Of a stretch of 45,442 bases of DNA, positions 5,856 through 14,726 are shown one piece after another. Position numbers and translations under genes: made by a program. Each line of letters opens with the position of its first letter. The stretch's first letter is position 1. The notes under the pieces were generated by a model. It saw only the letters and a list, made by a program, of their open reading frames with translations, did no database searches and was not told where the DNA came from. The DNA comes from an uncultured Azospirillum sp. (lineage in GTDB: Bacteria; Pseudomonadota; Alphaproteobacteria; Azospirillales; Azospirillaceae): NCBI RefSeq assembly GCF_946480385.1, contig NZ_CAMLJP010000043.1, positions 1-45,442 of the forward strand, in the 5' to 3' direction.

Positions 5856-7406
5856 ATGGACCAGCCGCTTCCCAGCCCCGACCTTTCGGCCCGCTCCCCG
5901 GATCTGCCCCCGGATCAGGCGGCGTCCGTGCCGGCCCGCTATTGCTACGACGACGATTTCCGCAAGCTGGTCCCGGTCCTGGTGGTCTGGGAAACCACGC
6001 TCGCCTGCAATCTGAAATGCCAGCATTGCGGATCGCGCGCCGGCCGGCCGCGGCCGGACGAACTGAGCACCGAGGAGGCACTGGACCTCGTCGACCGTTT
6101 GGCCGCACTCGGCACCCGCGAGATTTCGCTGATCGGCGGTGAGGCCTATCTGCGCAAGGATTGGGTGGAAATCATCCGGCGCTGCCGCAGCCACGGCATC
6201 AGGACCGCCGTGCAGACTGGCGCCCGCAACCTGACCGACCGCCGGTTGGACGAGGCGGTGGAGGCCGGGCTCCAGGCCATTGGTGTCTCGATCGACGGGC
6301 TGCCCGACCTGCACGACCGGGTGCGAGGCGTTCCCGGCTCCTACGATCAGGCCATGAGTGCCCTGCGCCGCGCCAAGGGGCGCGGGCTGGCGGTGTCGGT
6401 CAACACCCAGATCGGCCCCGAAACCCCCGACCATCTGCCGGTGCTGATGAACCGGATCATCGAGGCCGGCGCCACCCACTGGCAGATTCAGTTCACCGTC
6501 GCGATGGGCAACGCCGTCGACAATCCCGACCTGCTGCTGCAGCCCCACCGCCTTCTCGACGTCATGCCGCTGCTGGCCCGGCTCTACCGCGAGGGTTTGG
6601 ACCGCGGGCTGCTGATGGTGGTTGGCAACAATGTCGGCTATTACGGCCCCTACGAGCATATCTGGCGCGGCCTGGGCGACGACCGGATGCACTGGTCCGG
6701 CTGCGCCGCCGGGCAGATCGGCATCGGCATCGAAGCGGACGGCACCCTGAAGGGCTGCCCGTCGCTGGCGACCTCCCTCTATGCCGCCGGCAACATCCGC
6801 AAGATGAGCGTCGAGGACATCTGGCGCCATGCCGACCGGATGCAGTTCGGCCGCCTGCGGTCGGTCGACGAGCTGTGGGGCTATTGCCGCACCTGCTATT
6901 ACGCCGACATCTGCCGCGCCGGCTGCACCTGGACCTCCGAATCGCTGCTGGGCAAGCGGGGCAACAATCCCTACTGCCATTACCGGGTGCTCGACCTCGC
7001 CAAGCACGGCCTGCGCGAGCGGGTGGTGAAGATCAAGGACGCCCCGCAGGAGGCCTTTGCCATCGGCGAGTTCGCGCTCATTACCGAGCCGATCCCCGGC
7101 GCCGACTCCCCCGGCCTGCCGGAGCGTGACCCGGCGGCGGTGCATCTCCACGCCTATGAACGCTCCCCCGAAGGCGGCGTGGTGCCGCCCAGCCTGACGC
7201 TCTGCCGCGGCTGCAACCAGTATATCTGGCCGCACGAGACCGACTGCCCGCATTGCGGCGCCGACGTCGCCGCGGCGGCGGCGCAGCACGAGATCGACAG
7301 CGCGCGGCGACGCGCCCTGATCCTTGAGACCCAGCGCCTGCTGGACGAGGCAAGGGCGGCCAAGCAATCGGCGGCGAAACAAACTGTGGCGGCGCTCCCC
7401 GGATAG
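5856..7406 (+). CDS. Radical SAM/SPASM enzyme with C-terminal zinc ribbon, GDL-peptide-associated maturase
   Basis: A 516-residue protein. The radical SAM cluster motif is Cys51-x3-Cys55-x2-Cys58 (CNLKCQHC), followed by the SAM-binding GGEAYL motif. A SPASM-type region with CAAGQIGIGIEADG, GCP and then CRTCYYADICRAGC plus a later Cys provides ligands for auxiliary iron-sulfur clusters. Near the C-terminus a CxxC...CxxC zinc ribbon (CRGCNQYIWPHETDCPHCG) precedes a helical Ala/Arg-rich tail. SPASM enzymes modify ribosomally made peptides, and the three GDL peptides directly upstream are the obvious substrates. ATG 5856 was chosen because GAGGAAG (5838-5844) precedes it and the radical SAM domain starts soon after; the frame is open further upstream, but into the hairpin. 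No protease, exporter or RRE domain gene accompanies it. Confidence 0.88.
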   Translation: MDQPLPSPDLSARSPDLPPDQAASVPARYCYDDDFRKLVPVLVVWETTLACNLKCQHCGSRAGRPRPDELSTEEALDLVDRLAALGTREISLIGGEAYLRKDWVEIIRRCRSHGIRTAVQTGARNLTDRRLDEAVEAGLQAIGVSIDGLPDLHDRVRGVPGSYDQAMSALRRAKGRGLAVSVNTQIGPETPDHLPVLMNRIIEAGATHWQIQFTVAMGNAVDNPDLLLQPHRLLDVMPLLARLYREGLDRGLLMVVGNNVGYYGPYEHIWRGLGDDRMHWSGCAAGQIGIGIEADGTLKGCPSLATSLYAAGNIRKMSVEDIWRHADRMQFGRLRSVDELWGYCRTCYYADICRAGCTWTSESLLGKRGNNPYCHYRVLDLAKHGLRERVVKIKDAPQEAFAIGEFALITEPIPGADSPGLPERDPAAVHLHAYERSPEGGVVPPSLTLCRGCNQYIWPHETDCPHCGADVAAAAAQHEIDSARRRALILETQRLLDEARAAKQSAAKQTVAALPG

Positions 7407-7478
7407 CCGGTTGATCGGGCACGGCTTCGGGCAGATGGCCGCCGCCCGGAAACCGGCTCCCGACCGCGACCCAAACCG

Positions 7479-7507
7479 TTGACAACATGCCCGGCCGTGG
7501 GTGCAAT
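7479..7507 (+). promoter_or_regulatory. Putative sigma-70-type promoter for potFGHI
   Basis: A consensus TTGACA (7479-7484) is separated by 17 bases from TGCAAT (7502-7507), 74 bases before the potF ATG. This suggests that polyamine uptake has its own promoter and is not simply co-transcribed with the radical SAM gene. Confidence 0.6.
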
Positions 7508-7580
7508 AGCGCCCGCGAGCCGGGTATGCCGTTGGGATGTGGCGGCGCCCGCAACACTCACGAACAGGTCGGGGCAAATC

Positions 7581-8678
7581 ATGAAAAAACTCGCTCTCAG
7601 CCTCATCGGCGCGGTCGCGGCGATTGCCATCGCCGGCCCGGCGATGGCCCAGGCCAAGAAGCCGGTCAATATCTACATCTGGAACGATTATCTGGGTGAA
7701 ACGACCCTCGCCGACTTCACCAAGGCCACGGGCGCTGAGACGAAGGTCGACCTGTACGACAGCCTGGAACTGCTGGAGCAGAAGGTGCTCGTCGGCAAGT
7801 CCGGCTATGACGTGATCGTGCCGACCGCGGAGCCGACCCTGTCCCGCCTGATCCAGGCGAAGGTGGTGGGTCCGCTCGACAAGTCGAAGATCCCCAACTA
7901 CAAGAACGTCGACCCGAAGGTCCTGAAGCTGCTGGAGAACTCGGATCCCGGCAACAAATACGCCGTGCCCTATCTCGGCGGCACCGTCGGCATCGCCATC
8001 ATCCCGGAAAAGATCAAGGCCGTCGCCCCCGACGTCCCGCTCGACAGCTGGGACCTGATCTTCAAGCCGGAAGTGGCGAAGAAGGTTTCGGCCTGCGGCA
8101 TCACCGTGATGGATTCGGCCATCGACGTCATCCCGTCGGTGCTAAACTACCTCGGCCTCGATCCGAACTCCGAGAAGAAGGAGGATCTGGAGAAGGTCGA
8201 AAAGACGCTGATGGCGGTCCGCCCCTACATCAAGCGCTTCGTGACGGGTGAGAACATCAACATCCTCGCCGGCGGCGACGCCTGCGTCGTGATGGCCTAC
8301 AACGGCGACGCCATCCAGGGCGCCGCCCGCGCCGAGGAGGCCAAGAGCGCCAAGGTCGAGTACATCACGCCGAAGGAAGGCGTGCAGGTCTGGTGGGACA
8401 CGCTGGCGGTTCCGGCCGATGCGCCGAACAAGCAGGGGGCGTACGAGTTCATCAACTTCGTGCTCGACCCGGCCAACATGGCCAACATCTCCAACAAGGT
8501 CAGCTACGCCAACGCCGTGCCGGCCTCGCTGCCGATGGTGTCGGACGACATCAAGTCGAACCCCGGCATCTTCCTGCCGGCCGACAGCAAGCTGAAGCTG
8601 TTCTCGCTGAAGCAGATCAAGCAGTCCACCGACCGCGCCCGCACCCGCGTGTGGACCAAGGTCAAGACCGGCAAGTAA
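7581..8678 (+). CDS. potF: Polyamine ABC transporter periplasmic binding protein
   Basis: A 365-residue protein with a clear signal peptide: MKK, a hydrophobic core, and cleavage after AMA at about residue 23. The mature start VNIYIWNDYLGE is the hallmark of PotD/PotF/SpuD-type spermidine/putrescine binding proteins, and a YNGDA segment and aromatic residues suited to amine binding follow. It captures putrescine or spermidine in the periplasm and delivers it to PotGHI, whose genes follow in order. ATG 7581 is chosen because it starts the signal peptide; the frame extends upstream without a signal. A strong hairpin lies between it and potG. Confidence 0.93.
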   Translation: MKKLALSLIGAVAAIAIAGPAMAQAKKPVNIYIWNDYLGETTLADFTKATGAETKVDLYDSLELLEQKVLVGKSGYDVIVPTAEPTLSRLIQAKVVGPLDKSKIPNYKNVDPKVLKLLENSDPGNKYAVPYLGGTVGIAIIPEKIKAVAPDVPLDSWDLIFKPEVAKKVSACGITVMDSAIDVIPSVLNYLGLDPNSEKKEDLEKVEKTLMAVRPYIKRFVTGENINILAGGDACVVMAYNGDAIQGAARAEEAKSAKVEYITPKEGVQVWWDTLAVPADAPNKQGAYEFINFVLDPANMANISNKVSYANAVPASLPMVSDDIKSNPGIFLPADSKLKLFSLKQIKQSTDRARTRVWTKVKTGK

Positions 8679-8715
8679 GCCGATCCCCGCAAGGCGCCGA
8701 CTTGTGGCGCTGGCC

Positions 8716-8755
8716 CGCCCCGGCCGATCCCCAGCGATGGGGAGCGGCCGGGGCG
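8716..8755 (+). promoter_or_regulatory. Large intercistronic hairpin between potF and potG
   Basis: An 11-base stem (8716-8726 with 8745-8755) stacks on a 5-base stem TCCCC/GGGGA (8728-8732 with 8739-8743), with a short loop and single-base bulges. No T tract follows. Such structures after binding-protein genes commonly protect the upstream transcript and lower expression of the membrane components. That function is inferred here. Confidence 0.75.
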
Positions 8756-8777
8756 TCGTCATGAAAGAGGAACCCGG

Positions 8778-9929
8778 ATGGCCGGTCAGCCGATTCGCAA
8801 ACCCACCCGTCTGGAACCGTGGCAGGACGCGGGCCAGACGCCGTATGTCCGAATCGAAAAGGTGACGAAGACCTTCGGCGACTTCGTCGCGGTGGACGAG
8901 GTCAGCCTGTCGATCTACCGCAACGAGTTCTTCGCCCTGCTCGGCGGGTCGGGCTCCGGCAAGACCACGCTGCTGCGCATGCTGGCGGGGTTCGAGCAGC
9001 CGACCGAAGGCAAGATTTTCATCGACGGCGTCGACATGGCCGGCATCCCGCCCTATGAGCGGCCGGTCAACATGATGTTCCAGTCCTACGCCCTGTTCCC
9101 GCACATGACGGTGGAGCAGAACGTCGCCTTCGGCCTGAAACAGGACGGGGTGGCGAAGGCGGAGATCCGCGACCGGGTGGCGGAGATGCTGGGGCTGGTC
9201 CAACTGTCGGCCTTCGGCAAGCGCCGTCCGCACCAGCTGTCCGGCGGCCAGCGCCAGCGCGTGGCGCTCGCCCGTTCGCTGGTCAAGCGGCCGAAGCTGC
9301 TGCTGCTGGACGAGCCGCTGGGCGCGCTGGACAAGAAGCTGCGCGAACGCACGCAGTTCGAACTGGTCAACATCCAGGAAAAGCTGGGCGTCACCTTCAT
9401 CGTCGTCACCCACGACCAGGAAGAGGCGATGACCATGGCCTCGCGCATCGCCGTGATGAACCACGGCGTCATTGCGCAGGTGGGCACGCCGACCGAGATC
9501 TACGAATACCCGCACACCCGTTTCGTCGCGGAGTTCATCGGCTCCATCAACATGTTCGACGGCCGGGTGGTATCGACCGACGGCGATCAGGTCGTCGTCG
9601 CGTCGGAGGAGGCGGGCTGCGAGCTGCTGATCGCCCACGCCACCCCGGCGCCGGCCGGCTCCCCCGTCTCCGTCGCCATCCGGCCGGAGAAGATCGTCCT
9701 GTCGAAGGACACGGTCCCCGGCGGTGACGGCCGCAACCAGACCACCGGCATCGTGCGCGAGATCGCCTATCTCGGCGACGTGTCGATCTATCTGGTGCAG
9801 TTGCCGACCGGCAAGACGGTGCGGGTCACCGCCCCCAACGTCACCCGCCGCACCGAAATGCCGATCACCTGGGAGGACGAGGTGACCCTGACCTGGCGCC
9901 CCTTCGCCGGCGTGGTGCTGACCCAATGA
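8778..9929 (+). CDS. potG: Polyamine ABC transporter ATP-binding protein
   Basis: A 383-residue ABC ATPase. Walker A is GGSGSGKTT, the signature LSGGQRQR, and Walker B LLLLDEPLGALD, followed by the H-loop THDQEEA. The C-terminal third (about residue 270 on) is the TOBE-type regulatory domain of the PotA/PotG/MalK class. It drives import with PotH and PotI. AAAGAGG lies ten bases upstream of the ATG. The stop overlaps the potH start by four bases, indicating translational coupling. Confidence 0.95.
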   Translation: MAGQPIRKPTRLEPWQDAGQTPYVRIEKVTKTFGDFVAVDEVSLSIYRNEFFALLGGSGSGKTTLLRMLAGFEQPTEGKIFIDGVDMAGIPPYERPVNMMFQSYALFPHMTVEQNVAFGLKQDGVAKAEIRDRVAEMLGLVQLSAFGKRRPHQLSGGQRQRVALARSLVKRPKLLLLDEPLGALDKKLRERTQFELVNIQEKLGVTFIVVTHDQEEAMTMASRIAVMNHGVIAQVGTPTEIYEYPHTRFVAEFIGSINMFDGRVVSTDGDQVVVASEEAGCELLIAHATPAPAGSPVSVAIRPEKIVLSKDTVPGGDGRNQTTGIVREIAYLGDVSIYLVQLPTGKTVRVTAPNVTRRTEMPITWEDEVTLTWRPFAGVVLTQ

Positions 9930-10870
9930 GGGCGGTCGTCTCCATCCTCGTTTCCGGCCTCAGCCGGATCGGGCTGTGGGGCCGCGGCGTGGTCGTCGCT
10001 GTCCCCTATCTGTGGCTGATGCTGTTTTTCCTGGTGCCCTTCCTGATCGTCTTCGGCATCAGCTTCTCCGAATCGATCATCGCCCAGCCGCCCTATTCGT
10101 CGCTGGTGGAGTGGCTGACCGACGAGGATGCCGGCACCTCCAAGCTTCAGATCCTGCTGAACATCAGCAATTACTTCCGGCTGGGCGGGGATGATCTCTA
10201 TATCCTCGCCTACCTGAACTCGCTGAAGATCGCGGCGGTTACCACGCTGTTCTGCCTGCTCATCGGCTATCCCATGGCCTACGCCATCGCCAAGGCCGAC
10301 CCGGCGCGGCGCGGGCCGCTGATGATGCTGGTGATCCTGCCCTTCTGGACCAGCTTCCTGATCCGCATCTATGCCTGGATCGGCATCCTCAAGGGCAACG
10401 GCGTCATCAGCAACCTGCTGGAATGGGCGGGCATCACCAGCGGTCCGGTGGAGATCCTCTATTCCGACTGGGCGGTCTATATCGGCATGACCTACTGCTA
10501 TCTGCCCTTCATGGTGCTGCCGCTCTATTCCACCCTGGAGAAGATGGACCCCAGCCTGCTGGAGGCGGCGGCCGATCTCGGCTCCCGGCCCTTCAAGTCC
10601 TTCCTCTCGATCACGTTGCCGCTGTCGCTGCCGGGCATCATCGCCGGCTCGTTGCTGGTCTTCATCCCGGCGGTGGGCGAGTTCGTGACGCCGGAACTGC
10701 TGGGCGGTCCCGACACGCTGATGATCGGCCGCGTGCTGTGGAACGAGTTCTTCGCCAACCGCGACTGGCCGGTGGCGTCGGCCGTCGCCATCGCCCTGCT
10801 TCTGGTCCTGGTGGTGCCGATCATGATCTTCCAGCATGTGCAGGGCAAACAGGCGGAGGCCGGGCGATGA
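9926..10870 (+). CDS. potH: Polyamine ABC transporter permease PotH
   Basis: A 314-residue inner membrane permease with about six helices. The EAA loop, which contacts the ATPase, reads EAAADLGSRPFKSF. The N-terminal VPYLWLMLFFLVPFLIV and the SFLIRIYAWIGIL region are typical of PotB/PotH. It overlaps potG and potI by ATGA at each end, so the three genes are coupled. With PotI it forms the transmembrane channel. Confidence 0.94.
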   Translation: MRAVVSILVSGLSRIGLWGRGVVVAVPYLWLMLFFLVPFLIVFGISFSESIIAQPPYSSLVEWLTDEDAGTSKLQILLNISNYFRLGGDDLYILAYLNSLKIAAVTTLFCLLIGYPMAYAIAKADPARRGPLMMLVILPFWTSFLIRIYAWIGILKGNGVISNLLEWAGITSGPVEILYSDWAVYIGMTYCYLPFMVLPLYSTLEKMDPSLLEAAADLGSRPFKSFLSITLPLSLPGIIAGSLLVFIPAVGEFVTPELLGGPDTLMIGRVLWNEFFANRDWPVASAVAIALLLVLVVPIMIFQHVQGKQAEAGR

Positions 10871-11700
10871 AACGGTTCGGGTTCCTGTCCTGGGCGCTGC
10901 TGTTCGGCTATGCCTTCCTCTATGTCCCCATCGCGCTGCTGATCGTCTACAGCTTCAACGACTCGCGGCTGGTGACGGTGTGGGCCGGCTTCTCGACCAA
11001 ATGGTATGGCGAGCTGATCCACAACGACACGCTTCTCGACGCCGCCCTGCTGTCCTTCCAGGTGGCCGCGGTGTCGGCGACGCTGGCGGTGCTGCTGGGC
11101 ACCTGCGCCGGGCTGGCGCTGACCCGTTTCGGGCGATTCCGCGGCCGGACGCTGTTCGGCGGCATGATAACCGCGCCGCTGGTCATGCCGGAGGTCATCA
11201 CCGGCCTGTCGCTGCTGCTGCTGTTCGTGGCGATGGAGCAATGGGTGGGCTGGCCCGACGGGCGCGGCGTCACCACGATCACCATCGCCCACACCACCTT
11301 CACCATGTCCTATGTCGCGGTGGTCATCCAGTCGCGGCTGGCCGGGATGGACGGTAGTTTGGAAGAGGCGGCGATGGATCTCGGCGCCCGCCCGGCCAAG
11401 GTCTTCTTCGTCGTCACCCTGCCGCTGATCGCCCCGGCGCTGGTCGCCGGCTGGCTGCTGGCCTTCACCCTGTCGCTGGACGACGTGGTGGTGGCGAGCT
11501 TCGTCTCCGGCCCCGGATCGACGACGCTGCCGATGGTGATCTTCTCCAGCGTGAAGTTCGGCATCAGCCCGCAGATCAATGCACTGGCCACCCTGATGGT
11601 GCTGGTGGTGGCGACCGGCATCTTCGTCGCCAGCATCGTCATGGCCCGCCAGGAACGCCAACGCAAACGCGACGAGCAGATGGCGATCCAGAACGGTTGA
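10867..11700 (+). CDS. potI: Polyamine ABC transporter permease PotI
   Basis: A 277-residue permease, the partner of PotH. The start YVPIALLIVYSFNDSR is characteristic of PotC/PotI, and the EAA loop reads EEAAMDLGARPAKVFF. The C-terminal Arg/Gln/Lys-rich tail is cytoplasmic. ATG 10867 overlaps the potH stop. A long imperfect hairpin (11713-11742) follows the stop and probably ends or protects the operon transcript. Confidence 0.94.
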   Translation: MKRFGFLSWALLFGYAFLYVPIALLIVYSFNDSRLVTVWAGFSTKWYGELIHNDTLLDAALLSFQVAAVSATLAVLLGTCAGLALTRFGRFRGRTLFGGMITAPLVMPEVITGLSLLLLFVAMEQWVGWPDGRGVTTITIAHTTFTMSYVAVVIQSRLAGMDGSLEEAAMDLGARPAKVFFVVTLPLIAPALVAGWLLAFTLSLDDVVVASFVSGPGSTTLPMVIFSSVKFGISPQINALATLMVLVVATGIFVASIVMARQERQRKRDEQMAIQNG

Positions 11701-11712
11701 CCGAAATCTGGA

Positions 11713-11742
11713 GACCGGCCGGATGCCATAGTCCGGTCGGTC
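11713..11742 (+). terminator. Hairpin at the 3' end of potFGHI
   Basis: GACCGGCCGGA (11713-11723) pairs with TCCGGTCGGTC (11732-11742), with one G-T wobble, around an 8-base loop. No T tract follows, so it may be an RNA 3' end stabiliser or a Rho-assisted end. Confidence 0.5.
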
Positions 11743-12239
11743 CGCAGACCATCCCGGCCCCTCATCCATCCGCGCAGGGGAGAGTTCTGCCGCCATGGAT
11801 GGCAATTGCCCGCTTCTTTTGCTATGTTGAAGCCATCTGCAACAGCGAAAGAGGCCGTGCCATGCGCGCGCTCCTGTGGTTCCCCTTGTTGAGACTTGGA
11901 TTCTTCAGTCCCGTTTCCAGCGCTTATTCGACCACCCGTACGGTCACCGCCCGCCGCGCTCTGCGCCCGCCGTCCGGCGCCTGATCGGCCGCCGACGGCC
12001 TTCATGCCGGCCCCCCTCCCGGCATGCCGACGCGACCCGATGTCGCGTCCGTTCAAAAGTTCCTCTGCCATAAGGCCAAGTGCCCGCTGCCGTGGACGCG
12101 ATTGCCAAACGCGCGCTCCCGTGGTTAGGGTGGATCGGGACGGAAAATGTCCCAGCTTGGCGGATCGAGGCTCGCGGTTTGAAACACGCGGCCGCCGCGA
12201 CGGGCGGGGACCTTTAAAAAAGGGTAGGGGGATCGACGC
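11743..12239 (+). other. Leader region of agmatine deiminase with a possible small ORF and tandem hairpins
   Basis: About 500 bases without a recognised gene. A 40-codon frame (11862-11984) has AAAGAGG eight bases before its ATG and begins with a hydrophobic stretch (MRALLWFPLLRLGFF), with an Arg-rich second half. It resembles nothing I know. Two perfect hairpins follow: CATGCCGG/CCGGCATG (12003-12010 with 12019-12026) and ACGCGAC/GTCGCGT (12030-12036 with 12042-12048). A small one, GGGAC/GTCCC, lies near 12137-12153. A small ORF followed by tandem hairpins could be an attenuator for aguA; this is speculative. Confidence 0.35.
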
Positions 12240-13271
12240 ATGACGACACCGAACGCCCCGATGCCGACGGGCCAAGGCTTCCACATGCCCGGCGAATGGG
12301 CGCGCCACAGCGGATGCTGGATGGCGTGGCCGTGCCGGCCGGAAACTTGGCCGGAGGGTGCCTTCGACGCCGCGTGCGACGCCTACGCCGAGGTCGCGCA
12401 GGCCATCTCCCGCTTCGAGCCGGTGACGATGGTGTGCGACCCGGCGGATGTGGCGGAGGCCTCGCTCGCCTGCGGTGCCGGCATCCAGATCCTGCCGCTG
12501 CCGATCAGCGATTCCTGGATTCGCGACACCGGCCCCAGCTTCGTCGTCGACGGCAAGGGCGGGCTGGCCGGCGTCCATTGGGGCTTCAACGCCTGGGGCG
12601 GCAATTACGAGGGTTGCGAGAAGGACCGCGAGGTCGGCCGCCTGATCCTCGACCATCTCAAGCTCCCCTGCTTTTCCGCACCCCTGGTGATGGAGGGCGG
12701 CTCCTTCCATGTGGACGGGGAGGGGACGCTGATCACCACCGAGCAATGCCTGCTCAACCCCAACCGCAATCCCGGCTTGTCGCGCGAGGAGATCGAGCGG
12801 CAGTTGAAGGACCATCTCGGCGTCGAGACGGTGATCTGGCTGGGGCAGGGCTATCAGGATGACGAGACCGACGGCCACATCGACGAGATCGCGCTGTTCG
12901 TGCGTCCCGGCGTGGTGATGGCGATCACCACCGACGATCCCGGCGATCCCAACTTCAAGATCTTCCAGGACAATCTCGACCGGCTGAAGCGTGCCCGCGA
13001 CGCCAAGGGCCGCGCGCTGGAGGTCATCCCGATCCAGCAGCCGGCCCGCCGCGACGTGAACGGCGTGCGCCTGACCCTGTCCTACACCAACCTCTACATC
13101 GCCAACGGCGGCATCGTCATGCCGGCCTTCGAGGATCCGGCCGACGACGAGGCATATCGTGTCGTCCGCAAGGCCTTCCCCGACCGCGAGGTGGTCCAGA
13201 TTGCGGCCTTGGACATCGTGCGCGGCGGCGGCGGCATCCACTGCATTACGCAACAGCAGCCGCTTCCCTGA
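12240..13271 (+). CDS. aguA: Agmatine deiminase
   Basis: A 343-residue enzyme of the Porphyromonas-type peptidylarginine deiminase / agmatine deiminase fold. It hydrolyses agmatine to N-carbamoylputrescine and ammonia, a step in putrescine formation from arginine. Seen motifs are MPGEWARHSGCWMAWP at the N-terminus, SDSWIRDTGPSF, MEGGSFHVDGEG, DETDGHIDE, and the catalytic Cys in GGGGIHCITQQQP near the C-terminus. Length is within the usual 340-380. A purine-rich GGGTAGGGGG lies just before ATG 12240. N-carbamoylputrescine amidase is not in the window. Confidence 0.95.
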   Translation: MTTPNAPMPTGQGFHMPGEWARHSGCWMAWPCRPETWPEGAFDAACDAYAEVAQAISRFEPVTMVCDPADVAEASLACGAGIQILPLPISDSWIRDTGPSFVVDGKGGLAGVHWGFNAWGGNYEGCEKDREVGRLILDHLKLPCFSAPLVMEGGSFHVDGEGTLITTEQCLLNPNRNPGLSREEIERQLKDHLGVETVIWLGQGYQDDETDGHIDEIALFVRPGVVMAITTDDPGDPNFKIFQDNLDRLKRARDAKGRALEVIPIQQPARRDVNGVRLTLSYTNLYIANGGIVMPAFEDPADDEAYRVVRKAFPDREVVQIAALDIVRGGGGIHCITQQQPLP

Positions 13272-13294
13272 CACCGGTTCCCTGATCCGGCGGC

Positions 13295-14491
13295 TCAAGC
13301 CGCCATGGCGGGGGCCGGCCGCAACGCGCGGCGTGCCAGTTCGAACGGGATCAGCCCGATGGCGACCAGCGCCAGCAGCGCGCAGCCGAACTCGACGGTG
13401 ACGAGGTCGCTGCCGGTCCGGTCGCGGATCAGGCCGGCCAGCATCTGGATCAGCGTCATCAGGATATAGAAGACGGTCATGAACCAGCCCAGCGACCATG
13501 CCGTGTCAGCCGGGGCGGAGTGGCGGGCCGGCAGGGCCAGGATGCCGCCGGCCGGCAGGCCGAGGAACAGGCCGGCGACGATGCAACTCGCCACCGGCGG
13601 CGCTCCCAGGCTGAAGGCCATCCCGGCCGCGGCGGCACCCAGCGATCCGACCGCCACCGGCATCAGCGGCCGGCCGCAACGGTCGGTCAGCAGGCCGCCC
13701 AACGGCATGGTGGCCATGGTAACCCACACCGTCAGGCTGACGGTGCGCGACGCCTCGGTCACCGACATGCCGGTGGAGGCCAGCAGGGCCGGCGCATAGG
13801 TCAGGAAAATCACCTGTCCGACATTGTAGGCGGTCCAGATGATGCCGGCCAGGGTTGAAAGGATGCTCTGCCGCCGGGCGATCAGGCGCAGGCTGGGCAT
13901 GCTCCGCCGCCCTGTGGCGGTGGATGTGACCGTGGCGGCGCCGGCTGGCGAGCGGTAGGTCAGCCCGACCAGAACCGCCACCGTCAGGCAGACCAGAGTC
14001 GTCAGATGGCAGGCCCAGCGCCAGGACGCCGCCTCCGCGATCGCCGGGAACACCGCCAACGCGACGGCGAGGCCGAACTGCCAGCTGATGAACACGATGG
14101 ACAGCGCCGTCGACAGGTCGCGGTCGCGGAACCATTCGGCCACCATCGCCGACACCAGCACGCTGAGCACCGCGTTGCCGGCCCCGCCGACCAGACGCCC
14201 GGCCAGGGCGGTGCCATAGTCGTGGCTGACCGAGAACAGCGCGCTGCCGCCGGCCAGCAGAAGCAGGCTCAAGACCGCCAGCGGCTTCAGCCCGAACCGG
14301 CTGCTCAGCATGCCCGCCGGCAAGGCCAGCACGATACCCGGCAGCATGAACAGGCCCATCAACTGGCCCATGGCGGCATAGTCGCTGTTCAGATCCGTCC
14401 GCGCGAACGGCATAACGGCGCCCAGGATCTGGAACTCCAGCGCCATGCAGGTGCGGGCGATGAACAGGATGGCAAGAATGAACCAGCGCAT
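13295..14491 (-). CDS. MFS transporter
   Basis: A 398-residue protein with about twelve hydrophobic helices and the standard major facilitator layout: an SSRFGLKPLAV motif between helices 2 and 3 and a LTDRCGRPLMPVA counterpart in the second half. The substrate cannot be told. It converges on aguA (23 bases between stops) and diverges from the AI-2E transporter gene with a 235-base spacer. ATG 14491 fits the first helix; upstream codons in frame look non-coding. Confidence 0.88.
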   Translation of the reverse strand: MRWFILAILFIARTCMALEFQILGAVMPFARTDLNSDYAAMGQLMGLFMLPGIVLALPAGMLSSRFGLKPLAVLSLLLLAGGSALFSVSHDYGTALAGRLVGGAGNAVLSVLVSAMVAEWFRDRDLSTALSIVFISWQFGLAVALAVFPAIAEAASWRWACHLTTLVCLTVAVLVGLTYRSPAGAATVTSTATGRRSMPSLRLIARRQSILSTLAGIIWTAYNVGQVIFLTYAPALLASTGMSVTEASRTVSLTVWVTMATMPLGGLLTDRCGRPLMPVAVGSLGAAAAGMAFSLGAPPVASCIVAGLFLGLPAGGILALPARHSAPADTAWSLGWFMTVFYILMTLIQMLAGLIRDRTGSDLVTVEFGCALLALVAIGLIPFELARRALRPAPAMAA

Positions 14492-14726
14492 GATCGTCGC
14501 TTTTCCCCGTCCATCGTTGTCGCTGCCGGGCACGTGCCGAAGATGACACCGAAACGCGCGTTGTCCAGTGTACTGACCGGATAGGCGTCCTCCCGCGCGA
14601 AATGCCGGAACATCCTCAAGGTGCGGCTTTGGTCCGGCCAGTGGGTAGGGAAAGGGGCGGCAGGGAACGTGGCGGCGCGGCCGGTGTTCCTGTCGGGCAA
14701 TCTCCCATCCGGAAAGCCCGACGATC

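Noticed and set aside
11310..13499. A 729-codon minus-strand frame opposite potI and aguA
   Set aside because: Antisense to two well-supported genes and without domain signatures.
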